Source of the DNA: Corallococcus sicarius
GTDB lineage: Bacteria; Myxococcota; Myxococcia; Myxococcales; Myxococcaceae
DNA length: 52,435 nucleotides
Assembly (NCBI RefSeq): GCF_003611735.1
Contig: NZ_RAWG01000028.1
Location: forward strand, 1-52,435
Reading direction: 5' to 3'
Below, one piece after another: positions 9,863 through 21,007 of the stretch (its first letter is position 1; each line of letters opens with the position of its first letter). The notes under the pieces are model-generated. The model made no database searches and was not told the DNA's origin. It saw only the letters and a list, made by a program, of their open reading frames with translations. The translations under genes were made by a program, and so were the position numbers.

Positions 9863-11206
9863 TCACCGGCGCGACCTGGCGTCCAGGACCACCTGGCCGT
9901 CCTTCATCACGAACCGCACCTGCTTCAGCGCGCTGATGTCCTTCAGCGGGTCGCCCTCCACCGCGAGCAGGTCCGCGAGCTTGTTCGGCTCGAGCGAGCC
10001 AATCTGGTCCTGCACGCGCAGCAACTCCGCCGCGTTCACTGTCGCAGCGCGCAGGATCTCCACGGGCTTGAGGCCCGCCTCGGCATAGGCGATGAACCCC
10101 TTCACGCTGGCCTGCCCTCGCGTCAGCCCTGGCAGCACGATGTACATGTCCGAGCCGGCGGCAACCCGAATGCCAGCGCCCACAGCGCGGCGGAGGCGGT
10201 CATGGGCCCGGGTGATGTTCCTCCTGCAGCGCTCCTTCATCTGGCGCTGGCGTTCCGCGTTGCCCGCCTTGGCATCGAAGGAGTCGCACACATCCAACCA
10301 GCTGTCGGTGGGCACCAGGAAGATGCGCTTGCGGACCATGAGCGCCACCACGTCATCGGGGAGGGAGTAGCCGTGCTCGATGGAGTCGACGCCTGCCTGG
10401 ACCGCGGTGCGAATGCTCTCGTCGAGTGTGGTGTGCGCCGCCACCGGCCGATTCCTACGGTGAGCCTCCTCGGTAATGACCTTCAGCTCCTCCAACGAGA
10501 GGAGGTTGTGCCCGTTGTCGACGATGACCTTGATGCAATCCGCACCGTCGGAAATGGCCTGCCGCACGGCGCGCCGGGCCTCTTCCACGCCGGAGATGGT
10601 GACGTACTCCTGCTCGATGAGGGGCTGAGCCGGGGGTTGAAGCGTGGGGAACTGCCCGCCATGAGGAGCGAGCGCGCGGGTGCAGGCGGAGATGCGCGGG
10701 CCCTGCACCCAACCGCGCTGGATGGCGTTGCGCAGCGCCACGTCCCCGTTGAGCCCGGAGTTGCCAACGTCGCGCACCGTTGTGACACCCGCCTCGAGCA
10801 TCTCACGGCCCAGCTTCGCGCCCAGGAGCGCGCGCTCGGCGGTGCTGCTCTGGGCGAGGGTGGTGAGCATGCCGTCCCCCCCGAGCTCCGGGTCGACATC
10901 CAGCAGCAGGTGCGAATGAGCGTCAATCAGCCCAGGAAGCAGGGTGACGTCGCCCAGGTCCAATAGCCGTGTCCCCGAGGGGATGGAGAGGCCAGAGCCC
11001 ACTGCCTGGATTCTCGACCCTTCGATGAGCACGACCGCATCCGGCAGGACTCTGTCTCGCTTCCCATCGAAGAGCCTCGCGGCACGCAGGGCGATGCGTG
11101 TGGGCTTCTCAGCGGAGGGCTCCAGGCCCCATGACGGAAGGGGAAGGCTCCAAAGGAGGAGCGTGCCAATGACAGTCGTCAACAGCCGTCGGGAACGGTA
11201 GGGCAC
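9863..11206 (-). CDS. Secreted amidohydrolase (imidazolonepropionase/prolidase-like)
   Basis: 447 aa metal-dependent hydrolase of the amidohydrolase superfamily. The GTG start at 11206 was chosen because AGGAG lies seven bases upstream and it places a signal peptide (TVIGTLLLWSLPLPSWG) at the very N-terminus; the ATG at 11308 has no such support. The binuclear metal site is complete: His97 and His99 (DAHSHL), Lys226 as the likely carboxylated lysine (CIKVIVD), His258 (AAHTT), His278 (IEHGY) and Asp353 (AGSDM). A small beta-sandwich flanks the barrel (ARLFDGKRDRVLPDAVVLIEGSRI; ADLLAVEGDPLKDISALK). Related enzymes cleave Xaa-Pro dipeptides or aryl dialkyl amides. The substrate cannot be told from sequence. 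Confidence 0.92.
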   Translation of the reverse strand: MPYRSRRLLTTVIGTLLLWSLPLPSWGLEPSAEKPTRIALRAARLFDGKRDRVLPDAVVLIEGSRIQAVGSGLSIPSGTRLLDLGDVTLLPGLIDAHSHLLLDVDPELGGDGMLTTLAQSSTAERALLGAKLGREMLEAGVTTVRDVGNSGLNGDVALRNAIQRGWVQGPRISACTRALAPHGGQFPTLQPPAQPLIEQEYVTISGVEEARRAVRQAISDGADCIKVIVDNGHNLLSLEELKVITEEAHRRNRPVAAHTTLDESIRTAVQAGVDSIEHGYSLPDDVVALMVRKRIFLVPTDSWLDVCDSFDAKAGNAERQRQMKERCRRNITRAHDRLRRAVGAGIRVAAGSDMYIVLPGLTRGQASVKGFIAYAEAGLKPVEILRAATVNAAELLRVQDQIGSLEPNKLADLLAVEGDPLKDISALKQVRFVMKDGQVVLDARSRR

Positions 11207-11289
11207 GGTGCGGCTCCTGAAAGAGGCGGTGCAGCTTGCGGACGCACACTCGGACACGGGCTGCTGGCACGCAACCAGACCCGCCTCCC

Positions 11290-11306
11290 GCCGGCACAGT
11301 GCCGGC
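11290..11306 (-). terminator. Hairpin downstream of small lipoprotein gene
   Basis: GCCGGCACAGTGCCGGC is a perfect palindrome (8+1+8) starting 24 bases past the stop of the minus-strand lipoprotein gene and before the amidohydrolase start. It has no T-tract. It may end the lipoprotein transcript or shape the amidohydrolase leader. Confidence 0.4.
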
Positions 11307-11329
11307 AAGAAGCGGTCGCGGCACGGACG

Positions 11330-11605
11330 TCAGTCGTTGACCCAGCAGAACCACTTGTTGAAAGGGACATCCTGGCAGTAGCACTCCCCCTGAGCGCCAT
11401 TGGCCCACTGACAGCCTCTCGACGTGTCATAGACACAGTTGCGGGTCTGGAGCGTCTCACAGCTGTCGATAAGCGCCGCGGAGTCCTGACCGAGCGACTC
11501 TCCGCTCTCGGTACCCTCCGTCACTTCCGCCGCCACTTCCGTGCCACCACAGCCCATCCCGAAGATGGAGACGACGGCGAACATCGCGAGCCCACGAAGA
11601 AACAT
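11330..11605 (-). CDS. Small Cys-rich lipoprotein
   Basis: 91 aa. ATG at 11605 follows AAGGAG with good spacing; an in-frame ATG 12 codons upstream lacks one. A lipoprotein signal peptide (MFLRGLAMFAVVSIFGMGC) ends in a lipobox with the acylated Cys at residue 19. A Glu/Thr/Ser-rich linker follows, then a compact C-terminal part with six Cys and four aromatic residues (SCETLQTRNC, RGCQWANGAQGECYCQ, KWFCWVND). That composition suggests a disulfide-bonded domain at the cell surface. No family recognised. Confidence 0.8.
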   Translation of the reverse strand: MFLRGLAMFAVVSIFGMGCGGTEVAAEVTEGTESGESLGQDSAALIDSCETLQTRNCVYDTSRGCQWANGAQGECYCQDVPFNKWFCWVND

Positions 11606-11876
11606 GTGACACTCCTTTTCGCTGGTGAGGTGCTGATGCAACAGCGTACGAGAGTGTCGGTCAAGACTTACCAGAAACCCGCGATGTCACTGAAAAGCTC
11701 CGCACGGAGCGGTCTCAGCGTTTGAGATTGCGGAACGGATTGTTGAACGGCTCCGGGCCCTTCTTGAGCGGAGGGGCAGGGCCCGGTCCGGCTTCACCCC
11801 TCGTGCGGAGGAAGCCGGGCCGCTATCCTCTCCCGTGTTTCCGGCGGCCGGCCGGGTGTCACGGGAGAGGCGACGC

Positions 11877-13742
11877 ATGCGGTGGATTCGGGGTTCGTGG
11901 TTGGCACTCTCCCTGGTCGCGGGAGGCTGCGCACCGATCGACCTCGGCGTCTTCAGCCCCCAGCCCAAGGCCCTCTCCCGCGTCGTCCCCGAACCGCCAG
12001 GCGCCGCGTGCGCGCGGGGCGGACAGGCCGTGCGCACGGGCCTGGACGTCAACGGCGACGACACGCTGGGCGACGACGAGGTCACCAGCACCGAGTACCT
12101 CTGCGCCGGCACGGTGCTGGTGCGAACCGAAACGCTCGCCCCCGGTGACGCGTGCCCCACGGGCGGGCAGGTGACGAAGGCGGGGCAGGACCTGGACGGC
12201 GACGGCGTGCTGGCCGACGCCGAGGTCACCCGCGAGCTCACGGCCTGCACGCGCGTCGCGCCCGTCCTCACGCGGCTGCGGCCGGTGAGCTGGACCCCCT
12301 CGTGCTCCAGCGGCGCGACGATGCTGGAGGCCGGCGAGGACGTGGACGGCAACGGCGCGCTCAATGACGCGGAGGTCCAGGCCTCCTACGGCTTCTGCAT
12401 GGTGGACAGCACCCGGGTCCGCTCCGCGGTCCACCCCGAGCCGGCCGGGGGACGGTGTGGCCAGGCCGGTGCGCGCGTGGACGCCTGGCCGGACATGAAC
12501 GACGACGGCCAGCGCCAGCCCGACACGGAGCCCCTCACCACGCTCACCGTGTGCCAGCCCACGCGCGTGCATGATGGCGACTACCTGGTGGGGAGCGCGG
12601 CGGACCTCGCCGCCCTCCAGGGAGTCACCCGCGTGGACGGCGACCTGGTCATCACCAGCGAGACCCTGGACGTCCTCGGCCTGCCGGAGCTGATCGTCGT
12701 CATGGGGGTCGTGCGCGTCACGAACAGTCCGCGGCTGGCCCACGTGTCGCTCCCCCACCTGCGGTTCGCCCGGAGCGTCGAGCTGCAGCAGAACCCCGCC
12801 CTGGAGACGGTCTCCATCGGGAGGACGGGCGGGCCTCCGGTCTTCGTTGACGAGGACGTCGTCGTGGACGGCGCGCCGAAGCTCGCCTCGCTTGAAGGCC
12901 TGACGCCGCTGAATCCGCGACGGCACCTGCGGGTGCTGAATCTCCCCCAGTTGCAGACCCTGTCCTTCCCCCACATCACCCACCTGTCCCTGAACCTCAC
13001 CGTGCAGGGAAACGACGCGCTGCGGTCCATGTCCCTGCCGAACCTCGTCTTCGCCACGACTGTCTGGGTGACCCACAACGCGGCGCTGGAGTCACTCTCC
13101 GGGCTGGCCACGTTGCAAAGCGCCGATCAGCTGCTGATCGGCGCCCTGCCCGCGCTGACCTCGCTGTCGGGCCTGGACGGCCTCACGTTCCTCCGGGAGC
13201 TCATCGTGGCGGAGTGCGCCGGACTCAAGGCGGTGACCATCCCCCACCTCACCCGGGTGGAGCAGTTGGGCATCCAGGACAATCCCTCACTGGAGTCCGT
13301 GAGCGGCATGCCGCGGCTCCAGGTGTCCTGGCTGATGCGGCTGTCCGGCAACGCCGTGCTCCACGAGCTGAAGGACCTGTCCTCCATCAGCGCCATGCAC
13401 ACACTGGATATCTCCCGGAACCCGGCGCTCAAGGACCTGAGCGCGCTGGGAAGACTGGTGCGGCTGGAACAACTCGGCGTCTACCAGAACATCCTGCTGG
13501 AGGACCTGTCCGGACTGGCCGGGCTGCGCGAGGTGGCGAGCCTGACGGTGGCGCACAACCCGGCCCTGCGAAACCTGGGCATGGAGGCCCTGGTGTCGAC
13601 GACAGAATTTTTCGACGTGCGGAGCAACCCCCTGCTGCCCACCTGCCAGGCCCAGCGGCTGGCGGACCGCGTCCATACGGGGGCGCCGCCCTCCCGGATC
13701 ATCGACGACAACGACGACCAGGCCACCTGCCTCAACCCGTAG
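11877..13742 (+). CDS. Lipoprotein with acidic EF-hand-like repeats and leucine-rich receptor-L-like domain
   Basis: 621 aa. ATG at 11877 follows GGGAGAGG; lipobox LVAGGC with Cys18. Residues about 35-230 contain four copies of a repeat of the type G-x-x-C-x-x-G-G-x-x-x-x-x-G-x-D-x-x-G-D-G-x-L-x-x-x-E-V (LDVNGDDTLGDDEV, QDLDGDGVLADAEV, EDVDGNGALNDAEV, PDMNDDGQRQ), each followed by a Cys. This matches the DUF7151-type repeat of myxobacterial surface proteins, which looks calcium-binding. Residues about 245-600 are irregular leucine-rich beta-solenoid repeats (LPELIVVMGVVRVTNSPRLA; LTSLSGLDGLTFLRELIV) like receptor L domains. It is probably an outer-surface protein for adhesion or recognition, which is an inference. 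Confidence 0.87.
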   Translation: MRWIRGSWLALSLVAGGCAPIDLGVFSPQPKALSRVVPEPPGAACARGGQAVRTGLDVNGDDTLGDDEVTSTEYLCAGTVLVRTETLAPGDACPTGGQVTKAGQDLDGDGVLADAEVTRELTACTRVAPVLTRLRPVSWTPSCSSGATMLEAGEDVDGNGALNDAEVQASYGFCMVDSTRVRSAVHPEPAGGRCGQAGARVDAWPDMNDDGQRQPDTEPLTTLTVCQPTRVHDGDYLVGSAADLAALQGVTRVDGDLVITSETLDVLGLPELIVVMGVVRVTNSPRLAHVSLPHLRFARSVELQQNPALETVSIGRTGGPPVFVDEDVVVDGAPKLASLEGLTPLNPRRHLRVLNLPQLQTLSFPHITHLSLNLTVQGNDALRSMSLPNLVFATTVWVTHNAALESLSGLATLQSADQLLIGALPALTSLSGLDGLTFLRELIVAECAGLKAVTIPHLTRVEQLGIQDNPSLESVSGMPRLQVSWLMRLSGNAVLHELKDLSSISAMHTLDISRNPALKDLSALGRLVRLEQLGVYQNILLEDLSGLAGLREVASLTVAHNPALRNLGMEALVSTTEFFDVRSNPLLPTCQAQRLADRVHTGAPPSRIIDDNDDQATCLNP

Positions 13743-13822
13743 CGGTCGTCGCCCTCCCAGTTCGCCCCGGACCTGTCCGATTCCCTGGCCGATTCCCCGG
13801 GAACATCGAGAATGCCTGCCCC

Positions 13823-15625
13823 ATGGACGACCAGGGCCGCTTTCCCTCCCATCCCGTGTCATCGCCTCCGCGCTTCAAGGGCGTGGTCACCCGCTCGTTG
13901 CATCTGACGCTGCGCGACGGTGTCCAGCTCGCGCTCGACGTCAACCTTCCCAGGAATCTGCCGGACGGCGAGCGGATCCCCGCGGTGCTGATCAGCAGCC
14001 GCTACTGGCGAAGCCTCGATTTGCGCCTGTCCCCTCCGGACCGGGTGCCCATGGGGCCGCGCGAGCCCCTCGGTGATGCGCTGGTCGCTCGGGGGTACGC
14101 GGTGGTGGTCGTCGACGTGCGCGGCTCCGGTGCCTCCTTCGGCACCTGGACCCATCCCTGGTCGGACGTGGAGGTCGCGGACCTGGGCGAGGTGGCCCGC
14201 TGGGTGGCGGACCAGCCCTGGTGCACCGGCCACCTGGGCGCGGTGGGCATCTCCTACGAGGGGACCACCGCGGAGCTGCTCGCGGCGGCGGCGCCGGAGC
14301 GGGTCCGGGCGGTGATGCCCCAGCAGATCGAGTTCGACGTGTACACGGACGTGGTCATGCCGGGAGGCATCCTCAACGCGGAGTTCATGCGGCAGTGGGA
14401 TGCCACCAACCGCCTGCTGGACGCCGGCCGCGTCCCGTCCGCCTGGGGCCTGGGGGCGAGGCTGATGGTGCGCGGGGTCCGCCCCGTGGACGGAGACGCC
14501 AATCGCTCACAGGTCCGCGCGGCCCTGGAGGCGCACCGGGACAACGTCGACGTCTGGGCGGCGGTGCGGTCCATGACCTATCGCGATGACGCGTTCGGCG
14601 CGCAGCCCGTCACCACCGACGACTTCAGCCAGTTCCGCCGCAAGGAGGCCATCGAGGCCTCGGGCGCGGTGGTGTCCGGGTGGGGGAGCTGGTTCGACGG
14701 CCGCACCGCCGACGCGGTCATCCACCGGTTCCTCAACTTCTCCAATCCCCAGGTGGGCGTCATCGGGGCGTGGAGTCACAACATGAAGACCCACGGCAGC
14801 CCCTTCGCCAAGCCCCGGAGCCGCCCGAATCCTTCCATGGACGGTCAGTGGGCGGAGTGCAGCGCCTTCTTCGACCAGACGCTCAAGCCCGGCGCGCCCG
14901 CGCCGCAGAAGCTGCTGCACTACTTCACCGTGGCGGAGGAGGCCTGGAAGTCGACCCCCGTGTGGCCCCCCGAGGGCCTCTCCACGGAGCGCTGGCACTT
15001 CGCGGCGGACCACCAGCTCGCGCGCGAGGCTCCCGCCGGGGAAGGCGCCGACACCTACGAGGTCGACTTCGCCGCCACGACCGGGACCCACAATCGCTGG
15101 CACACGCCGGATGGGATGACGCCGGTGGTCTACGCGGACCGCGCCCGCGAGGACCGGCGGCTGCTCACGTATACGAGCGCCCCGCTGGACGTGGACGTGG
15201 AGCTCACCGGACACGCCGTCCTCACCCTGCACGTGGCCTCCTCCATGGAGGACGGCGCCTTCTTCGTCTACCTGGAGGAGGTCGACCCGAAGGGCAAGGT
15301 GACCTACCTGACGGAGGGGCAGCTCCGGGCGCTGCACCGGAGGCTGTCCGGCTCAGCGCCGCCCTACGTCACGCCCGTGCCGTACCACTCGTTCCGCCGC
15401 GAGGATGCCTGGCCGCTCGTGCCGGGCGAGGTGGCGACGCTGACCTTCGGGTTGCTCCCCATCTCGGTCCTCATCCGCCGGGGGAATCGTCTGCGGGTCG
15501 CGCTCGCGGGCGCTGACGCCGACAGCTTCGCCCGCGTCCCCGCCGAGGGCCGTCCCTCCTGGCGGGTCCTGCGCGATGCCGAGCACCCGTCCTGCATCGA
15601 CCTGCCCGTGAAGCGGCGGGGCTGA
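13823..15625 (+). CDS. CocE/NonD family hydrolase (X-Pro dipeptidyl-peptidase-like)
   Basis: 600 aa alpha/beta hydrolase. The catalytic Ser144 lies in GISYEG, with Asp292 in SWFDGRTAD and His319 in WSHNMKTHG, matching the CocE/PepX triad order. RSLHLTLRDGVQLALDVNLP starts the domain, GYAVVVVDVRGSGASFG is the oxyanion-loop region, and the C-terminal half from about 415 is the jelly-roll domain (LDVDVELTGHAVLTLHVASSMEDGAFFVYLEEV). Members cleave esters or Xaa-Pro bonds. ATG at 13823 is the first start of the homologous region. No signal peptide is seen, so it is probably cytoplasmic. It starts 80 bases after the repeat lipoprotein. Confidence 0.93.
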   Translation: MDDQGRFPSHPVSSPPRFKGVVTRSLHLTLRDGVQLALDVNLPRNLPDGERIPAVLISSRYWRSLDLRLSPPDRVPMGPREPLGDALVARGYAVVVVDVRGSGASFGTWTHPWSDVEVADLGEVARWVADQPWCTGHLGAVGISYEGTTAELLAAAAPERVRAVMPQQIEFDVYTDVVMPGGILNAEFMRQWDATNRLLDAGRVPSAWGLGARLMVRGVRPVDGDANRSQVRAALEAHRDNVDVWAAVRSMTYRDDAFGAQPVTTDDFSQFRRKEAIEASGAVVSGWGSWFDGRTADAVIHRFLNFSNPQVGVIGAWSHNMKTHGSPFAKPRSRPNPSMDGQWAECSAFFDQTLKPGAPAPQKLLHYFTVAEEAWKSTPVWPPEGLSTERWHFAADHQLAREAPAGEGADTYEVDFAATTGTHNRWHTPDGMTPVVYADRAREDRRLLTYTSAPLDVDVELTGHAVLTLHVASSMEDGAFFVYLEEVDPKGKVTYLTEGQLRALHRRLSGSAPPYVTPVPYHSFRREDAWPLVPGEVATLTFGLLPISVLIRRGNRLRVALAGADADSFARVPAEGRPSWRVLRDAEHPSCIDLPVKRRG

Positions 15626-15748
15626 CCCAGCACCGGGCCCGCGCCCATCGTCACGTCCTGATCAACAGCAGACGATCCCTCCGGCAAGATGCTCCGCATC
15701 CGCCTGGCCTGCTTGCTCCACACCCTCCCACCGTCGGTGCCCTCCTCC

Positions 15749-18046
<2,298 letters not shown>

Positions 18047-18226
18047 GCAGGTCCATGGCCGGCAATCCCAGCCGGCAACGGCGACTCTTGCCAGCCCCCA
18101 AGCGCCGGATCGCGGCAAGGCTTGCCGTCCTCACAGGTCGCTCCAGGGGAAGCGGCCTTGAACGTGGATTGGCCCTGCCCTTGCTCTGTCGACGGCATGT
18201 TCGCCCTTCCGTTGGGAGCCAGTGCC

Positions 18227-19228
18227 ATGATGATGGGAAGAAGCTGCATCCTTGGAGCAGTCCTGCTGACGGCCGCGTGTGGTGTCTCCCACCCTGAACA
18301 GGAGGCCGCGGAGGACGACGTCACGGCGAAGTCTTGCCTCCCCAACTGCCCGCCGCCGACGAAGATCGCCTTCGCGTCGAACCGGGGAAGCGACCCCGCC
18401 CACCCCACCAACACCTACGACATCTTCGTGATGGGCACCGATGGCATCGTGTTGAACCGCGTCACGAACGACCTCGTGATGGACCGGCGCCCCAAACTCA
18501 ACAAGGCGCTCACCCAGGTGGTCTGGCAGCGCGCCTACGGCCAGACGTCCCCGTACTTTGGCGACTTCGAGATCGTCACCGCCAACATCGACGGCAGCAA
18601 CATGCAGCGGCTCACGAACCAGGCAGGTGACGACGAACAGCCCGCCTTCAGCCCCGACGGGACGCGCATCGTCTTCGCCCACTGCACCTCCCGGTGCAGC
18701 CTCTACCTGATGGACGCCAACGGCCAGAACCAGGCCCTCCTGGCCACGGACCTGCAAGGCGCCGGCAGCTACATCACGCCGAGCTTCAGCCCCGATGGCC
18801 TGAAGGTCGTGTTCGGCTATGAGGCGCTGAGCACGTCGGACATTCCCCGGCGGGGCATCTACCGCATCAACGTGGATGGGACGGGACTGGTGAGGCTGAA
18901 CGAAGGCCCCTCCAACTGGACCTCGTTCTTCCCGGTCTACAACGCGGCGGGGACGAAGATTGCCTTCACCGCGAGCATCTCGGTGCAGAGCCTGTACGAG
19001 CGGGACCTCTACTCCATGAACGCTGACGGGACGGGTCTGGTCGCGCTGGAGACCGGGCCGGAGGACGACCAATGCCCGGCCTACAGTCCTACTTCCAATA
19101 CCCTGGTGTTCGAGCGCCTCCCGGGCAACGGGAGCAGTAGCGAAATCTTCATGCGGTCCGTCAACGGCCCCCTCAAGAACCTGACGAACACCGTGAGCGC
19201 GAACGACGTCGAACCGTCCTGGCAGTGA
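18227..19228 (+). CDS. PD40 beta-propeller lipoprotein (TolB-like)
   Basis: 333 aa. The start is one of three successive ATG codons (18227, 18230, 18233) behind GGGAG. The signal peptide MMMGRSCILGAVLLTAAC ends in a lipobox. From residue 40 on there are repeated blades of the PD40/WD40-like type: an N-D/S-x-x-x-L-T-N motif followed by PxFSPDGTRIVFA and a description such as DIFVMGTDG, LYLMDANG, IYRINVDGTG, LYSMNADGTG. Such propellers bind proteins or peptidoglycan partners in the periplasm; TolB is the best known. No tol gene is nearby, so the role is open. Confidence 0.88.
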   Translation: MMMGRSCILGAVLLTAACGVSHPEQEAAEDDVTAKSCLPNCPPPTKIAFASNRGSDPAHPTNTYDIFVMGTDGIVLNRVTNDLVMDRRPKLNKALTQVVWQRAYGQTSPYFGDFEIVTANIDGSNMQRLTNQAGDDEQPAFSPDGTRIVFAHCTSRCSLYLMDANGQNQALLATDLQGAGSYITPSFSPDGLKVVFGYEALSTSDIPRRGIYRINVDGTGLVRLNEGPSNWTSFFPVYNAAGTKIAFTASISVQSLYERDLYSMNADGTGLVALETGPEDDQCPAYSPTSNTLVFERLPGNGSSSEIFMRSVNGPLKNLTNTVSANDVEPSWQ

Positions 19229-19229
19229 C

Positions 19230-19700
19230 TCCGAGCGGGCACGCGCGTAGCGGTAGCACACGGGGTCCCCGAGCCCGTCACGTCCGCGCAGACGCCCCGC
19301 GCGCCTTCCACGCCGCAGAACTCGGCGAAGCCGCCAGGGCACGTCTCACCGATGAGCGCGGGGCTGAAGGCAAAGCCAAGGGGCCCATGACGGACTGCTC
19401 GATGCACTGGCCATGGACACCGCACACGGTGCCGCTCGGGCAGAAGGGGTTCGGCGCCATGAAGTCACAGGTGACCAGGCACTGACGCGCCTCGGAGTAG
19501 GCACCAGTGCATGCATAGCCCTGCGCGCAGTCCGTCGACGCGAGCGCGTGCTCTGTCGCGGCCGGCGTGTACGTGCAGGCCTCGCCCTGCGTCTTCGTGC
19601 CGAGCGACTGCCTCATGACCGAGGGTCCCGGCGAAGCGACCGACTCTTGGAGAGGCACACGGGCCTCCGCAAGCTCAGCTTCCCGCTGAGCGGTAAGTCC
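19230..19700 (-). pseudogene. Decayed Cys-rich protein gene (frameshifted)
   Basis: Reading the minus strand, one frame gives a coherent Cys-rich stretch (EACTYTPAATEHALASTDC, YACTGAYSEARQCLVTCDF, CPSGTVCGVHGQCIEQ) down to about 19385. The next frame continues it (ETCPGGFAEFCGVEGARGVC, then GSGTPCATATR) to about 19240. One frameshift therefore separates two matching parts, and there is no plausible start. The style is that of myxobacterial secreted Cys-rich proteins. The 3' end abuts the end of the PD40 gene. Confidence 0.6.
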
Positions 19701-19708
19701 GAGCCAGC

Positions 19709-20016
19709 CTGGCGGCCTTCTTGGAGAACTGCGACATCCCCTTCGACAAGGCCCACTCCTGGCTGAGAGCGTCTGCCCAGTCCGCAATCGCCTTGCGCTA
19801 CGCGACGCTGAGCGCCGTCAACGCAGGGGCGGATGAGCCCGTCATGACTGCGCGGCCTACCTCATCTGCACGAAGGGGGTGGAGGACGGAGGCACCTGCG
19901 CCCGGGAGCCGCGCCTGGGAGAGCGCTGCCGCTTCACCGAGCCGGACGGAGGGCTCCCCTGGGTGTATTCCTGCCTCGAGGGGACCTGCGACAGCACGAC
20001 GGGGCTCTGCCAGTAG
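19709..20016 (+). pseudogene. Decayed Cys-rich protein gene, C-terminal part
   Basis: From 19709 one frame reads LAAFLENCDIPFDKAHSW and then ALRYATLSAVNAGA. After about 19845 the coherent reading moves to another frame: DCAAYLICTKGVEDGGTC, then PRLGERCRFTEPDGG and YSCLEGTCDSTTGLCQ, ending at TAG 20014-20016. The spacing of Cys and the final CxxxTGxC motif are typical of secreted Cys-rich myxobacterial proteins. There is no start and at least one frameshift. It lies head to head with the decayed gene on the other strand. Confidence 0.6.
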
Positions 20017-20080
20017 CCGGGCGCCCTGGAGCGTTCGGGGAATGAGAGCGGTTGCTCGCCTCAAGAATCCGCAGCCGTGC

Positions 20081-20854
20081 TCACACCTTGATGGCCAGGC
20101 GCCCCGTCATATCGATTCGCTGGAGCAGAGGCTTCCGCGGCTGCTGCGCGAAGAACTCGTCCACGGCCCGGCGTGCTCCCTGCCAATAGCCGTAGTCATC
20201 AATGATCAGCACCCCTCCCGGTGAGAGCCGGGAGTAGAGGTGCTCCAGTTCGTGCCGGGTGGACTCGTACCAATCGGTGTCCAGGCGCAGGAGGGCGATG
20301 GTGTCGGGCGCCTGCGCGGGAAGTGTCTCCTCCACCCTCCCCTTCACCAGATGGACCTGATCCATGGGATAGCCCGTGCTGCTCACGTTGGCGCGCACGT
20401 CCGCCTCGTCAGCGATGCACCAGACGTTGAAGCCCTCTCGCCGGGCGGACCTGGACAGGAGTTGCTCCGCCGAGACGCCGCTCCAGGAGCGGTCCGCGGC
20501 AGTGGGCGGGGTCATCCCCTCGAAGGTGTCGAAGAGGTACAGCGCGCGCTGCGCCCCCAGGCCCAGCAGGGCCCTGGCCGCGACCATCATGCTGCCACCG
20601 CGCCAGACCCCGCACTCCACGATGCTCCCGGGGATGTTGTTCGCCACCACGTAGCGCACGGCGTGCAGCAGCGCGATGAGCCGCTCGGGACTGGTCATCG
20701 TGAAGGCGAGGACCTCCTCGCAGAGCCGCTGCTCCTCCTCCGTGAGGTCGGGGGGAAGGCTCACGTGCTCAAGTGCGCGCCGCATCCACCCCGTCATGCT
20801 CCGTGGGAGGAGACGGGCAACGAGGACGCGCGGTGAGGGCAGGCTGGCTTTCAT
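20081..20854 (-). CDS. TylF/MycF-type sugar O-methyltransferase
   Basis: 257 aa SAM- and Mg-dependent methyltransferase of the macrocin O-methyltransferase (TylF) family. Motif I is IVECGVWRGGSMMVAARAL, and LYLFDTFEGMTPPT, the metal-site region LLRLDTDWYESTRHEL and LIIDDYGYWQGARRAVDEF are all conserved; the Asp residues in the last two bind the metal in MycF. Family members methylate deoxysugars on macrolides or sugars in surface glycans. No polyketide synthase or glycosyltransferase is adjacent, so the acceptor is unknown. The next gene in the same direction, an acyltransferase, lies 153 bases upstream, so the two may share a pathway for modifying a surface glycan or secondary metabolite. 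Confidence 0.92.
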   Translation of the reverse strand: MKASLPSPRVLVARLLPRSMTGWMRRALEHVSLPPDLTEEEQRLCEEVLAFTMTSPERLIALLHAVRYVVANNIPGSIVECGVWRGGSMMVAARALLGLGAQRALYLFDTFEGMTPPTAADRSWSGVSAEQLLSRSARREGFNVWCIADEADVRANVSSTGYPMDQVHLVKGRVEETLPAQAPDTIALLRLDTDWYESTRHELEHLYSRLSPGGVLIIDDYGYWQGARRAVDEFFAQQPRKPLLQRIDMTGRLAIKV

Positions 20855-21007
20855 GCGGCGAATCTATGCCAGGTGAGGCGGGGACGCTCCAAAGCGCGCC
20901 ACTGCGGCAAAGCATCTCGCTGCTCCACCGCGGGGTCACCACGTCGTCACCGTGCAACTCGCCAGCAAACGCATCCAGCCCGTCGTCCGACGACTTCATC
21001 AAGTCGA

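Noticed and set aside
13214-13822. 203-codon upstream extension of the CocE-type hydrolase
   Set aside because: It overlaps the end of the repeat lipoprotein in another frame and has only Ala/Gly/Arg-rich shadow composition.
20855-21007. Minus-strand peptide LIDLMKSSDDGLDAFAGELHGDD
   Set aside because: Looks coding-like but is short, startless and not recognised; kept out of the features.
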